The notes beneath the pieces were generated by a model. The model saw nothing but the letters and a program-made list of their open reading frames with translations, had not been told where the DNA came from and made no database searches. A stretch of 64,000 bases of DNA from Brevibacillus_D fluminis_A (GTDB lineage Bacteria > Bacillota > Bacilli > Brevibacillales > Brevibacillaceae): NCBI RefSeq assembly GCF_052072235.1, contig NZ_CM125436.1, positions 5,326,001 to 5,390,000 of the forward strand, in the 5' to 3' direction. Shown here piece by piece: positions 1-8,410 of the stretch. The position numbers were made by a program, and so were the translations under genes. Numbering within the stretch: position 1 is the first letter of the stretch; each line of letters opens with the position of its first letter.

Positions 1-425
1 TCGCCTTGATGCAAATAATGAACGAGGTTGACCGTGCCGTAGTGGATCGGCAGGTTGGCATTGCGGCTCACATGCACCCATGTGTCCGGTTTTCCCTTCG
101 CCGCTTCCTCGATCAGATCGGCCAGCTCGGGGTCACCCGCGTAGTCATACGGAATGTCGCACAGGCTGCGCGGCAATTCGTCCGATGTATGCAGCCCTTT
201 GTAATGATGGCGCCCGTCCACGACCGTCTCAAACGTCGTATGCCAATGGGTATCAAAAATCACGATCGTGTCCGGCTTCAGCTTTTCCAGCACCTCTGAA
301 CGCAGGCGGCGAAGCCCGGTGACCACTGTGAAATCTTTGCCTTCATTGAGTTCCAGCCGAATCTCTTCCGGCAGCATGATCGTCGGTACGTGCGAGATGA
401 TGCCTGCCCCGATAATTTCCCCCAT
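1..425 (-). CDS. hpaD: 3,4-dihydroxyphenylacetate 2,3-dioxygenase-like protein, 5' part
   Basis: This is a class III (LigB-type) extradiol dioxygenase, which opens the ring of homoprotocatechuate. Only the N-terminal 141 codons are here; the gene runs off the left edge. I translated it from the minus strand: it begins MGEIIGAGIISHVPTIMLP, has the metal-region signature VIFDTHWHTTFE near residue 58, and further His residues (HHYKGLH). The ATG at 425 follows GGGAGGCAACTATC, a good ribosome site. It lies 35 bp after hpaE in the same direction, so hpaB-hpaE-hpaD form one operon. The substrate is inferred from the family look and the neighbours. Confidence 0.82.
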   Translation of the reverse strand, partial: MGEIIGAGIISHVPTIMLPEEIRLELNEGKDFTVVTGLRRLRSEVLEKLKPDTIVIFDTHWHTTFETVVDGRHHYKGLHTSDELPRSLCDIPYDYAGDPELADLIEEAAKGKPDTWVHVSRNANLPIHYGTVNLVHYLHQG

Positions 426-460
426 GATAGTTGCCTCCCTGTCACTTGTTTGGTCGAGCT

Positions 461-1930
461 TTATTGAAACGAACCGCTCCGCTTCGCCAGCGTTTTGACA
501 TCGCAGAAAAATTCAAAGCTCCAGTTGCCGCCTTCGCGCCCGATTCCGGAGTTTTTCGCCCCGCCAAACGGTGCCGACAAATCGCGTGCAAAAAATGTGT
601 TGACCCAGACCGTACCAGCTGTCACCGCAGCCCCGACCCGGTTCGCCCGCTCCTCGTCTCCGGTGAAAATGGTGGCTGCCAAGCCATAATCCGTGTGATT
701 GGCAAGCGCAATGGCTTCCTCTTCGGTCTTGAACGTCTGCAGCGTCAGGACCGGACCGAACACTTCCCGCTGCAAAATTTCCGCATCTTCCGGCACATTG
801 ATAAACAGTGTCGGCTCAAAGTACAAGCCGCCAAGCGCAGAGGAAACCCCGCCGCCGTAAGCGACTTCCGCTCCGGCTGCACGCGCCCGCTCAACAAACC
901 CCTGCACCCGTTCCAAATGCTCGCGGGTAATCAGCGGCCCGACATGCGTTTCCGGCTTGCGCGGATCGCCCAGCACCAGCTCCTTGGCACCGGTTTTCAT
1001 GCCTTCAATAAAGTCTTTCGCGATCGATTCTTCCACCAAAATGCGCGTGCCGGCGAGGCAGACTTGCCCTGCGTTGTCATATTGACCGAGCGCTGTGCGC
1101 AGCGCAGCAGCGAAATCGCAGTCGGCGAACACGATAAGCGGGGACTTGCCGCCCAGCTCAAGGCTGACCGGTACGATGCGATCGGCAGCTGCCTTCCCGA
1201 TGATTTTGCCGGTTTCCTCCGAGCCGGTGAACGAAATCCGGGTAACGTCCGGATGTGCCGTCAGCGCTGCTCCCGCGTCTTCCCCGATCCCTTGCACAAC
1301 ATTGAGAACACCTGCAGGCAGCCCGGCCTCCTCGGCGAAATCAGCGAGCAGGGAGCATGTGAACGGCGCCCATTCCGGCGGTTTGATCACCACCGTATTC
1401 CCTGCGGCCAGAGCAGGTCCGACCTTCCACGTCGACAGCATGAACGGGGCATTCCACGGCGTAATCAAGCCCGAGACGCCCGATGGATCGTAATGGACGC
1501 TGTACTGCACACCGTTCGCTTCCCATGACTCGCCTTTCAGCGTTTCCGCCCATTCCGCGAAAAAACGAATGTTCATCGCGCCGCGTTTCATGACGCGCAG
1601 CCGGCTCGCTTCCAGCAGTGAGCCGTTGTTCGTCGTTTCCACGATGGCCAGCTCTTCGAGATGCGCCTCGATCACATCGGCCAGCTTTTTCAAATAAGGA
1701 GCACGTCCGCTTGGGCCGAGTGCAGCCCATGCCGGAAACGCTTCTTTTGCAGCCTGAACGGCCAGATCGATTTCCGCCTGGCCCCCCGCCGCCACCTCGC
1801 CCATGACGGATTCATCGATCGGACTGATCACCTGAAACGTGGATGCCGAGCTTACACGCTTTCCGCCGATATAGTGGTCAGGCGAAACTTCCACACCCGC
1901 GATATTGATTCGTTTGCTTTGTGTCAGCAT
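461..1930 (-). CDS. hpaE: 5-carboxymethyl-2-hydroxymuconate semialdehyde dehydrogenase-like ALDH
   Basis: An NAD(P)-dependent aldehyde dehydrogenase of 489 aa, normal length for the superfamily. The segment ITPWNAPF is the usual cofactor/loop signature, LELGGKSPLIV carries the general-base Glu (about residue 263), and NAGQVCLAGTR carries the nucleophilic Cys (about 297). In homoprotocatechuate degradation this enzyme oxidises the semialdehyde made by HpaD to the dicarboxylate. Its ATG directly abuts the hpaB stop (TAA-ATG), so it is translationally coupled. The general ALDH call is certain; the substrate is inferred from hpaB and hpaD on either side. Confidence 0.88.
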   Translation of the reverse strand: MLTQSKRINIAGVEVSPDHYIGGKRVSSASTFQVISPIDESVMGEVAAGGQAEIDLAVQAAKEAFPAWAALGPSGRAPYLKKLADVIEAHLEELAIVETTNNGSLLEASRLRVMKRGAMNIRFFAEWAETLKGESWEANGVQYSVHYDPSGVSGLITPWNAPFMLSTWKVGPALAAGNTVVIKPPEWAPFTCSLLADFAEEAGLPAGVLNVVQGIGEDAGAALTAHPDVTRISFTGSEETGKIIGKAAADRIVPVSLELGGKSPLIVFADCDFAAALRTALGQYDNAGQVCLAGTRILVEESIAKDFIEGMKTGAKELVLGDPRKPETHVGPLITREHLERVQGFVERARAAGAEVAYGGGVSSALGGLYFEPTLFINVPEDAEILQREVFGPVLTLQTFKTEEEAIALANHTDYGLAATIFTGDEERANRVGAAVTAGTVWVNTFFARDLSAPFGGAKNSGIGREGGNWSFEFFCDVKTLAKRSGSFQ

Positions 1931-3406
1931 TTAGTTCACCCCTATTTTCGCGTCTTGGCCGTTTTGCACCGGATCGGCCAGCAGCTGGTTCACCAATCGC
2001 TCCGGCTGCGTTTTGTCCGCGAGCTTGTAGTTCAATGCCGTCATGCGGAACGCATCGCTCAAGTAGAAGCGCTCGTACAGATCGCAGCGGCCCGCCAGCT
2101 CCGATCCGACGAAATCCCAGCCGAGACGGAACAGGCGAATGCGGTTTTCGGCGTCGGCATTTCTCGCCTGGTAATACTTCTTGATGTCGTCGGCAAGCGG
2201 CCCCTCGATGTCAGCCATACTCGGCGTGAGCATGAAGCCGCCGCCGCCGATCAGCTTCAGAAGCTCGGTCGCACGTGGAATCCATTTTGGCATCAGCCCT
2301 CGCAGCGCAAGCATCGGCCGATCGTCAGGCGCCCAGACGCCTTTTCCTTCCACCTCGAACGCGCCTTCCTCGGCAGCCACCACACCCGAGCGGGTCATCT
2401 CCATCATGTTCCAGATTTCGCCGAGCTTTTCTTGCACATGATCGAATGCGTTCACGCCGGTCATATCCGCGATCTTGTGGCCCAGGCCGAACGCGAACTC
2501 CAGCTTGGTCAGCGCGCGCGTCATCGCTTGATAGATGATGTAATTCCGCCAGTACCCGGCCCCGATCACTTCCGAATAGCCGATCGTATCGCCGTCCATG
2601 AACACCCGGTCCTTCGGCACATGCACATCGTCAAAAATGACGACCGCATCCATTTCATCAAAACGCGAGGAAAGCGGGTAATCGAAGGCGCTGCGGTCTT
2701 TGCTGAACGAATCGCGGCAGATGAACTTGAGTCCCGGCGTATTCATCGGGATGGAGAAGCAGATGGCGTATTTTTTGTCCTGCAGGCGAATATCGCTGCC
2801 GGGATAAACAGCCAGCTCATCCGCATAAGGGGCCAACGTCGCCAACATGCGGGCGCCGCGGACGATGATTGCGTCGTCGGTTTCCCCCACCTTGTGCAGC
2901 GACACCTCGCCTCCTCCTTGCTCCGCTTCCGCGACGGAGCGGTCTACCTGGGGATTGATGATGGAATGGGTCATGATCAGATCGTTTTCGCGCACATGCT
3001 TCTGGTACTTGATCATGTTTTGCGCGCCTCTTTCGTTGCCGCGCCGCGCCCACACATCCGCGTGTCCGGCAAAGCAGGCAAACGTCACATTCATGTAATC
3101 CGGGCTTCTGCCCATCAAGCCGACGGAAGCTTCCGCCCACAGCTTCATCGCTTTGCGGATGCGCTTGATGTCGTCCTTGCTGCGGGGAATCATGTGGGTG
3201 ATGCCAACCTTTTCGCCTGTATCCGGCGAGTCATAGAGCATGATGTCCGGGTGCTCATGCTGCAGATCGAGCAACCTCGCCATCGACTCGGCACCACCCT
3301 TGAATTTGGGATGTGTCGTGACATCCTCGATCCGTTCGCCGTTCAACCAAATCTCTCGCCCATCGCGCAAGTCCTGAAGAAATTGCTTCCCTGTTCTGGC
3401 TGCCAT
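1931..3406 (-). CDS. hpaB: 4-hydroxyphenylacetate 3-monooxygenase, oxygenase component
   Basis: A 491-aa member of the HpaB/HpaH flavin-dependent aromatic monooxygenase family (acyl-CoA dehydrogenase fold), close to the usual 480-520 aa. It begins MAARTGKQFLQDLRDGREIW and contains the family regions ITHMIPRS, THSIINPQVDR and IGGGGFMLTPS. It would hydroxylate 4-hydroxyphenylacetate or a related phenol using reduced flavin from a separate reductase; I see no reductase gene in the window. The ATG follows GAGGAGGAGTAGT. It is the first gene of the hpaB-hpaE-hpaD operon, downstream of a sigmaA promoter overlapped by a palindromic operator. Related 4-hydroxybutyryl-CoA dehydratase-type proteins are less likely given the neighbours. 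Confidence 0.87.
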   Translation of the reverse strand: MAARTGKQFLQDLRDGREIWLNGERIEDVTTHPKFKGGAESMARLLDLQHEHPDIMLYDSPDTGEKVGITHMIPRSKDDIKRIRKAMKLWAEASVGLMGRSPDYMNVTFACFAGHADVWARRGNERGAQNMIKYQKHVRENDLIMTHSIINPQVDRSVAEAEQGGGEVSLHKVGETDDAIIVRGARMLATLAPYADELAVYPGSDIRLQDKKYAICFSIPMNTPGLKFICRDSFSKDRSAFDYPLSSRFDEMDAVVIFDDVHVPKDRVFMDGDTIGYSEVIGAGYWRNYIIYQAMTRALTKLEFAFGLGHKIADMTGVNAFDHVQEKLGEIWNMMEMTRSGVVAAEEGAFEVEGKGVWAPDDRPMLALRGLMPKWIPRATELLKLIGGGGFMLTPSMADIEGPLADDIKKYYQARNADAENRIRLFRLGWDFVGSELAGRCDLYERFYLSDAFRMTALNYKLADKTQPERLVNQLLADPVQNGQDAKIGVN

Positions 3407-3536
3407 ACTACTCCTCCTCGAAATGTTGAGTGCGCTTCCAATTCCGCCAAATCAGCGTTTGCTGCCAAGCTGACGGACGGTCACGCAATCCATTTTCACT
3501 AACTTGAAAATTAAGAAATTTTACAACATTGATTAT

Positions 3537-3552
3537 CGTTAGATATTTAACG
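3537..3552. promoter_or_regulatory. Palindromic operator at the hpaB promoter
   Basis: The sequence CGTTAGATATTTAACG contains the inverted pair CGTTA/TAACG. It sits just downstream of the putative -10 of the hpaB promoter, where a repressor would block initiation. Its left 10 bases, CGTTAGATAT, recur at the marR promoter (4259) and at the decarboxylase promoter (7513). The MarR protein encoded nearby is the natural candidate to bind it; that is inference. Confidence 0.7.
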
Positions 3553-3564
3553 TTCGATAGCATA

Positions 3565-3594
3565 AGAATAGAAGGCTCCCATTGTTTTGTCAAG
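3565..3594 (-). promoter_or_regulatory. sigmaA-type promoter of the hpaBED operon
   Basis: On the minus strand TTGACA (3594-3589) is followed after 18 bp by TATTCT (3570-3565). The start would fall close to the palindrome at 3537-3552. The ribosome site and hpaB ATG (3406) lie about 150 bp downstream. Confidence 0.55.
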
Positions 3595-3659
3595 TCATTA
3601 AATAGCTAACAATTCAAAAAATAGCAGGTACACCGTGGCTCGCGTTTTTTACGCACGCA

Positions 3660-3694
3660 AAAAGCCGCGCCCCTCTTTTCGGGACGCGGCTTTT
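3660..3694 (-). terminator. Terminator after the MarR gene
   Basis: A GC-rich hairpin (AAAGCCGCGCCCC against GGGACGCGGCTTT, 7-base loop) lies 15 bp past the stop of the MarR gene. It has A/T tracts on both sides, so it can act in both directions. It separates the regulator from the hpaB operon. Confidence 0.75.
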
Positions 3695-3708
3695 CGGCCA
3701 GGCGCAGA

Positions 3709-4209
3709 TTAAATCTCATCGATATTCTCGATCATTTTGCGCAGCATTTTGGTGACTGCTTTTTGCTCCTCCATACTCAATCCTTTGACGACCTGGGATT
3801 CGCCTTGGTTAAACTTGGGGTACAGCTCTTCGATGATCTGCCTTCCCTTTTCCGTAATCCGCAAGCGGACCAGCCGGCGGTCATTCGGATCGACTTCCCG
3901 CCTGCACAGCTCTTTGCGCTCAAGCGTATTGGCGATGCTGCTGATCGTCGCAACCGTCACGCCTTCCGAGACGGCCAGCTTCCGCGTCTCCATCGATTCC
4001 CAGATCCACAGGTCGTACAGGATGGAAAAAGCGGTCCAGGACAGATTGTACTCGGACAGCACTTTTTGCTCCATTTTGTTGCGCATGCGCTGCGTCGCCC
4101 AATACAGGTGCGTGCACACTTTCATGGCGCTATAGTCGATTTTGTAGTCGGTCAGGCGATTCAAAACATCCAATTCATCAGGCAATAATTCCTCGTCAAT
4201 CGGGGGCAT
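3709..4209 (-). CDS. MarR-family regulator, probable repressor of the catabolic genes
   Basis: A 166-aa winged-helix protein of the MarR family. The helix-turn-helix region is around residues 70-105 (TRKLAVSEGVTVATISSIANTL), followed by the wing motif DPNDRRLVRLRITEKG, typical of MarR. The ATG follows TAGGAGGAAATC. It lies upstream of and in line with the hpa operon but has its own terminator. The repeated CGTTAGATAT at its own promoter, at hpaB and at the decarboxylase gene suggests autoregulation and control of the whole cluster, as HpaR does elsewhere. The ligand is probably an aromatic acid, by analogy only. Confidence 0.85.
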   Translation of the reverse strand: MPPIDEELLPDELDVLNRLTDYKIDYSAMKVCTHLYWATQRMRNKMEQKVLSEYNLSWTAFSILYDLWIWESMETRKLAVSEGVTVATISSIANTLERKELCRREVDPNDRRLVRLRITEKGRQIIEELYPKFNQGESQVVKGLSMEEQKAVTKMLRKMIENIDEI

Positions 4210-4258
4210 GATTTCCTCCTAAAGCACTGCTCGCTTGATTTGCCGAAATATTGAGTAC

Positions 4259-4280
4259 CGTTAGATATATTATGATTATA
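4259..4280 (-). promoter_or_regulatory. MarR gene promoter with operator half-site
   Basis: On the minus strand a perfect TATAAT (4280-4275) is followed by the shared 10-mer CGTTAGATAT (plus strand 4259-4268), about 50 bp before the MarR start. The second palindrome arm is only partly kept (TTATG). The -35 region is weak. This arrangement fits negative autoregulation. Confidence 0.55.
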
Positions 4281-4309
4281 GCATTAAGTTGGGCTGTGGT
4301 GGAAGCACG

Positions 4310-4525
4310 GGGATTTTCGGAAAAAAGTTACGCGTCGCTCTTACGATGCCTGCTGCGGGTCGGGGAGAACGGCTCCGCGAATCAAAGGGAAACTGCGCCC
4401 CAAAGCCACACGCTGCGCGGCGGAAGTATCTCAGGGACGTAGATGTGGCGCAAAGCGTTTCCCTTTGATTCGCTCCGCCTGGTGGGCATCGTAAAGGCGT
4501 CGCTCCACTTTTTTCCGAAAATCCC
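4310..4525. repeat. 216-bp imperfect palindrome (MITE-like or long-hairpin RNA)
   Basis: Perfect 19-bp outer arms, GGGATTTTCGGAAAAAAGT at 4310-4328 and its complement at 4507-4525, enclose further pairing: TTACGATGCC with GGCATCGTAAA, and GAATCAAAGGGAAAC (4379-4393) with its complement (4457-4471). The interior contains no convincing gene. A smaller inverted pair, AAAATAATAA at 4543-4552 and its complement at 4604-4613, follows. It lies between the MarR promoter and the IS1182 element. Its nature is unknown; a non-autonomous mobile element is one option. Confidence 0.6.
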
Positions 4526-4704
4526 TTTGCTGCTGAGGAGAAAAAATAATAAAAGGAGGTCCTACATCGTTGCAGAACCCCTCTTTATGGCTAGAACGCA
4601 TTCTTATTATTTTGGATGTCATAGCAAACTAGCATTCGCAGTTAAGCGTTTCTCTCTTCACTGCACGAATTTCGACGTGCCAGCAAGCCCCGCCTGCGAT
4701 TTGC

Positions 4705-6401
4705 GGAGGCCACTGAAAAAGTCCTTTAAGCAAAGAAGGTACCTTTCCTCAAATACATTGAGGGAGCAGTACCTTCTTTGCTGTATAATTAATGTATTAT
4801 AGCGAAAGGCGTGAAGCCCATTGTTCCAGCCCCAAATCTCATTTGCGTTCAGCCCTTATACGGCACTATACGACCTTATTGTGCCAAAGGATAACATGCT
4901 GCGCCAGATTAACGAGCTGGTGGACTTCTCTTTCGTCTACGGCGAATTGAAAGCAAACTATTGTCTGGACAACGGCCGCAACGCTATCGACCCCTTGCGG
5001 ATGTTTAAATATTTGCTCCTTAAAGCCATTTTCGAGCTATCGGATGTGGATGTGGTCGAGCGTTCCCGATACGACATGTCGTTCAAATTCTTTCTTCAAA
5101 TGGCACCGGAAGAGTCTGTCATTGATCCGAGTTCGCTCACCAAGTTCCGCAAGCTACGACTTAAAGACCTGAACTTACTGGATTTGCTGATTGGCAAGAC
5201 TGTCGAACTAGCCATTGACCAGGGCATCCTAAAGAGCACGGCTATTATTGTGGACGCGACGCATACGAAGGCCCGTTACAATCAGAAATCTCCGAGAGAG
5301 ATCTTGCAAGATCGTTCCCGTAAGTTACGAAAAGCGATTTATTCTGTAGATGAATCTCTGAAAGAGAAACTTCCCGCCAAGAACGTAGTAGATACGCTTG
5401 AAGCGGAGATCGAATATTGTGAGAAACTTGTACAAGCTGTCGAGAAGCAACTTGGACTCGCCCTATTGCCAAAAATCACAGAACCGCTGAATCTGCTCAA
5501 AGAGACCGTTGAAGATGACGTGGAGCAACTGCGCATCTCGCAAGATCGGGATGCGCGTGTCGGTCACAAGAGCGCGGACTCGTCGTTCTTTGGCTACAAA
5601 ACGCACCTCGCAATGACCGAAGAACGAATCGTTACAGCTACCATTGTCACGACTGGAGAGAAGAACGACGGCAAGCAGCTACAGACGCTCGTAGAGAAAA
5701 GCAAAGCGGCGGGCATGGACGTGAAGACGGTGATTGGCGATACGGCATATTCAGAAAAAGACAACATCGCGTATAGCAAAAACAATGATATTGAATTGAT
5801 TGCGAAGTTGAATCCGCAGATCACCCAAGGCGGACGTAAGAAAGAAGATGAATTCGAGTTTAACAAAGATGCAGGAATGTACGTATGTAAGGCCGGCCAT
5901 ATGGCGATTCGGAAAGCAAAGCAAGCTAGGAGGAAAGAAGGCGGGAAAAACCAAAGGACAATATACTACTTTGATGTAGAAAAGTGCAAGAGTTGCCCCT
6001 TTAAGGAAGGGTGTTACAACGGTGGAGCCAGCAAGACGTACGCTGTAACAATGAAGTCGGACGAGCACTCAGAACAAGCAGCATTTCAGGAAAGCGAGTA
6101 CTTTAAAGCCAAGGCGAAAGAACGTTACAAAATTGAAGCAAAGAACAGTGAACTAAAACACCGACACGGGTACGACGTAGCGTCGTCCTCGGGTCTGTTA
6201 GGGATGCAAATGCAAGGTGCTATGGCGATATTCGCCGTTAATCTGAAGCGAATATTGAAGCTGACAGAGTAAATTACGAGGCTAAAACAAGATGAAACAA
6301 ATGAAAAGACGACTATTCATCCAATAAATGGGGGATAGTCGTCTTTTTTGTTCAATCGCTTTTTCGTACTTCGAAAAAGCGTAAGTTTTTCAGTGGCCTC
6401 C
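4705..6401 (+). mobile_element. IS1182-family insertion sequence, complete
   Basis: Perfect 16-bp terminal inverted repeats, GGAGGCCACTGAAAAA at 4705-4720 and its complement at 6386-6401, bound one transposase gene. The 9-mer CGATTTGCG occurs directly at both junctions (4697-4705 and 6401-6409), overlapping the repeat ends by a base, and is probably the target duplication. The element interrupts the last codons of the MFS gene: the tail codons lost from that gene can be read on the other side, ending with a stop near 4658. Confidence 0.85.
4821..6272 (+). CDS. IS1182-family transposase
   Basis: A 483-aa DDE transposase, full length for the family. The N-terminal part has the family block (LLLKAIFELSDVDVVERS, then IDPSSLTKFRKLRL). 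The catalytic core begins at IIVDATHTKARY (about residue 142). The C-terminal region has the Cys pair of KCKSCPFKEGC and the closing AKNSELKHRHGYD. The start is a TTG at 4821 after GAAAGGCGTGAAG. There are no frameshifts, so it should be active. A second, broken member of this family lies at 45.2-46.7 kb and is clearly a different lineage. Confidence 0.93.
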   Translation: MFQPQISFAFSPYTALYDLIVPKDNMLRQINELVDFSFVYGELKANYCLDNGRNAIDPLRMFKYLLLKAIFELSDVDVVERSRYDMSFKFFLQMAPEESVIDPSSLTKFRKLRLKDLNLLDLLIGKTVELAIDQGILKSTAIIVDATHTKARYNQKSPREILQDRSRKLRKAIYSVDESLKEKLPAKNVVDTLEAEIEYCEKLVQAVEKQLGLALLPKITEPLNLLKETVEDDVEQLRISQDRDARVGHKSADSSFFGYKTHLAMTEERIVTATIVTTGEKNDGKQLQTLVEKSKAAGMDVKTVIGDTAYSEKDNIAYSKNNDIELIAKLNPQITQGGRKKEDEFEFNKDAGMYVCKAGHMAIRKAKQARRKEGGKNQRTIYYFDVEKCKSCPFKEGCYNGGASKTYAVTMKSDEHSEQAAFQESEYFKAKAKERYKIEAKNSELKHRHGYDVASSSGLLGMQMQGAMAIFAVNLKRILKLTE

Positions 6402-7408
6402 GATTTGCGTGGCCTGGTTTCCTTCAACGCCATGGATAAAAGCGCAAGCAATAAAGGCGCGATGGCGGCCAGCAGCATGACGATCGGCAGGCCGTAGGAG
6501 TCGGCTAACGATCCTCCGATGCCGAGCACGAATGAGCCGACGATCTCGCCGACGCCGATGATGATCGCGCTGGCGGTCGCGGACAGGTGGGCCGGGACGG
6601 TTTCGACCGGGATGATGTTCATGAACAGCGGAGCGATGGCACCGATGATGCCGCCGATCAGCGAAATGATGACGAGCGTGCCGAACCATTCGGGAGCCAG
6701 GTACAGTGCGAGCGGTCCGGCAACGCCCAGCAAGGAAAAGCCGATGAGTGCCGGTTTGCGCCCGAAATAGTCGGAGAGCAGCGGAACAACGACGGCCCAC
6801 ATGATCGTGATGAGCCCCAATGTCGACATGACGAACCCCATTTTTTCCACGGAAAGTTTGCCCACCGTCGTCAAATACAGTGGAGCGAACGCCAGTGCCA
6901 GCAGAAAGCTTGGCACGCTTACCAAAAGAAATGCGATCCGCCAATTGATCATCGAGGCCAGCTGCGTGACCAGCACAGGTCCGACCGACCCTGCAATAAC
7001 CGCTACGCCGCTGTTTACGATACCCGCATTCCGCCCAAACCGCCCCGGACTGGACACGGCGGCCACCATCGCCATCGCGAGCGGGAGGATCGGCCCCTCG
7101 CTCGCGCCCACCAATGTGCGCAGAAAAAGAAGCGCCGAGTACGAATGAGCGGCGGCCGACAGTGCCGCGAAGACTGACGTCGCCAAAACCGCGACGATCA
7201 AATACGTTTTCCGCTTCCCCGTCCGATCCGATCGGAATGCGATCAATGGGCCGGAAATAGCGTAGCCGATCGTTTGCCACATGTTGATCTGGCCGATTTG
7301 GCTGTTGTTCAGATCCAATTCATGAACCATGATCGGGACGAAATATGACAGTGCGGTCCGGTCGAGACGCTCCCCTGGACATCCAATTTTTCCACCCTTT
7401 TCAGGCAC
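6317..7408 (-). pseudogene. Decayed MFS (ACS-type) permease with IS-altered C terminus
   Basis: A 363-aa open frame resembling aromatic-acid/anion MFS transporters, which normally have about 430 aa and 12 helices. The N terminus starts just before DRTALSYFVPIM, so TM1 is missing or replaced by an unrelated GTG-started leader. Between FLLALA and FAPLYLTTVGKLS the usual long central loop and TM7 are absent, suggesting an in-frame deletion. The IS1182 element entered after codons RKS, so the last 30 residues now come from IS and flanking DNA. It probably once imported the substrate of the hpa pathway. Function is doubtful. Confidence 0.65.
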
Positions 7409-7501
7409 ACCGATTCAATTCCGATGAAACTGCACATGAATTGGCTCCCATCATTGGCATGGGATGACTGGAATCAAAATTATCGAAATTAAATAAATTA
7501 T

Positions 7502-7530
7502 TTGATACTAAACGTTAGATATGATATGAT
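7502..7530 (+). promoter_or_regulatory. Promoter and operator of the decarboxylase/FAH operon
   Basis: TTGATA (7502-7507) and TATGAT (7525-7530) are 17 bp apart. The shared 10-mer CGTTAGATAT (7513-7522) lies inside this spacer, so a bound repressor would exclude RNA polymerase. The downstream ATG is at 7593. Confidence 0.65.
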
Positions 7531-7592
7531 CTGCTTGTGTTTCGCACCCCACCTCATTTGTTTCCATTCTCATAGGAAAGGATTGACCGTCT

Positions 7593-8387
7593 ATGTCAAA
7601 GCTTCGCGGATTTTCGCTCCCCCTTTCTCCTGAAGGAAAAGCCAATTTGCTGCCTGCCCCTCCCTGGCACTATTCCGGAGACATGCTGTTGGTGGAATAC
7701 CGGGCCAACCCGGATGCTGTCATCGCCCTTTTGCCGGATGAGCTGGAGCCTGCCGACGATCCCGGTGCCGTCTCCGTAATTTTCGCCGATTGGCAGTCTT
7801 GCACCGATGAAGGCGAGGAATGGCTGGACCCGTATCATGCCCAGTACAAGGAAGCGATGGTCTATGTCGGTGCCAAGTATAAAGGCCAGCCGATCTGCCG
7901 CTGCGTCTACATTTGGGTGGACAAAGACTTTGCCATGCTGCGCGGCTGGGTGCAAGGATTCCCCAAAAAGCACGGCGATGTCTGGATGACACGGCCCGTG
8001 ACCGTCGGGAAAGCCGGCCCCCGCATCGCACCGGGCGGAAAGCTGGGCGCTACGCTCTCGGTCGGCGGCAGAAGGCTGATTGAAGCACAGGTACAGCTGA
8101 TCGGGCTCGCCGAAAAAGGCCCGCAGGTCAACAATCCGCCGCAATACAACAGCCGCCATTTCCCGCGCTGGGACAGCCTGGAGCCTGCGCTCTACGAAAT
8201 GGTCACCGTCAAAGGTGTGGACAAGGAATGTAGCCCGATTTGGGAGGGAACAGCGAGCATCAACGTTTTCGATTCGCCTTTTGAAGAATTGAAAGCGCTG
8301 GAGCCGATCGAGATGCTCGGCGGCTACTATCATTCCTTCGGCTATACCATGATCGGCGGCGAGGTCGTCGAACAGCACAAACGATAA
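7593..8387 (+). CDS. Acetoacetate decarboxylase-family enzyme
   Basis: A 264-aa protein of the ADC fold, typical length. The motif GWVQGFPKKHGDVW (about residues 116-129) contains the lysine pair of which one forms the Schiff base in acetoacetate decarboxylase. It begins MSKLRGFSLPLSPEG after AGGAAAGGATTGACCGTCT. It is the first gene of a two-gene operon with the FAH enzyme and carries the cluster operator. In this setting it may decarboxylate or hydrate an intermediate of the meta-cleavage route rather than acetoacetate, since ADC-like proteins have varied chemistry. That role is inferred. Confidence 0.82.
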   Translation: MSKLRGFSLPLSPEGKANLLPAPPWHYSGDMLLVEYRANPDAVIALLPDELEPADDPGAVSVIFADWQSCTDEGEEWLDPYHAQYKEAMVYVGAKYKGQPICRCVYIWVDKDFAMLRGWVQGFPKKHGDVWMTRPVTVGKAGPRIAPGGKLGATLSVGGRRLIEAQVQLIGLAEKGPQVNNPPQYNSRHFPRWDSLEPALYEMVTVKGVDKECSPIWEGTASINVFDSPFEELKALEPIEMLGGYYHSFGYTMIGGEVVEQHKR

Positions 8388-8410
8388 CGCACAGTAAGGG
8401 AGGAATCGTC

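Noticed and set aside
461..3502. Long plus-strand frames over hpaE and hpaB (for example 1661-3502)
   Set aside because: Shadow frames of GC-rich genes; the minus frames carry the family motifs.
6390..7280. Arg-rich 296-codon frame opposite in phase to the MFS gene
   Set aside because: Composition is that of an off-frame reading; no domain.
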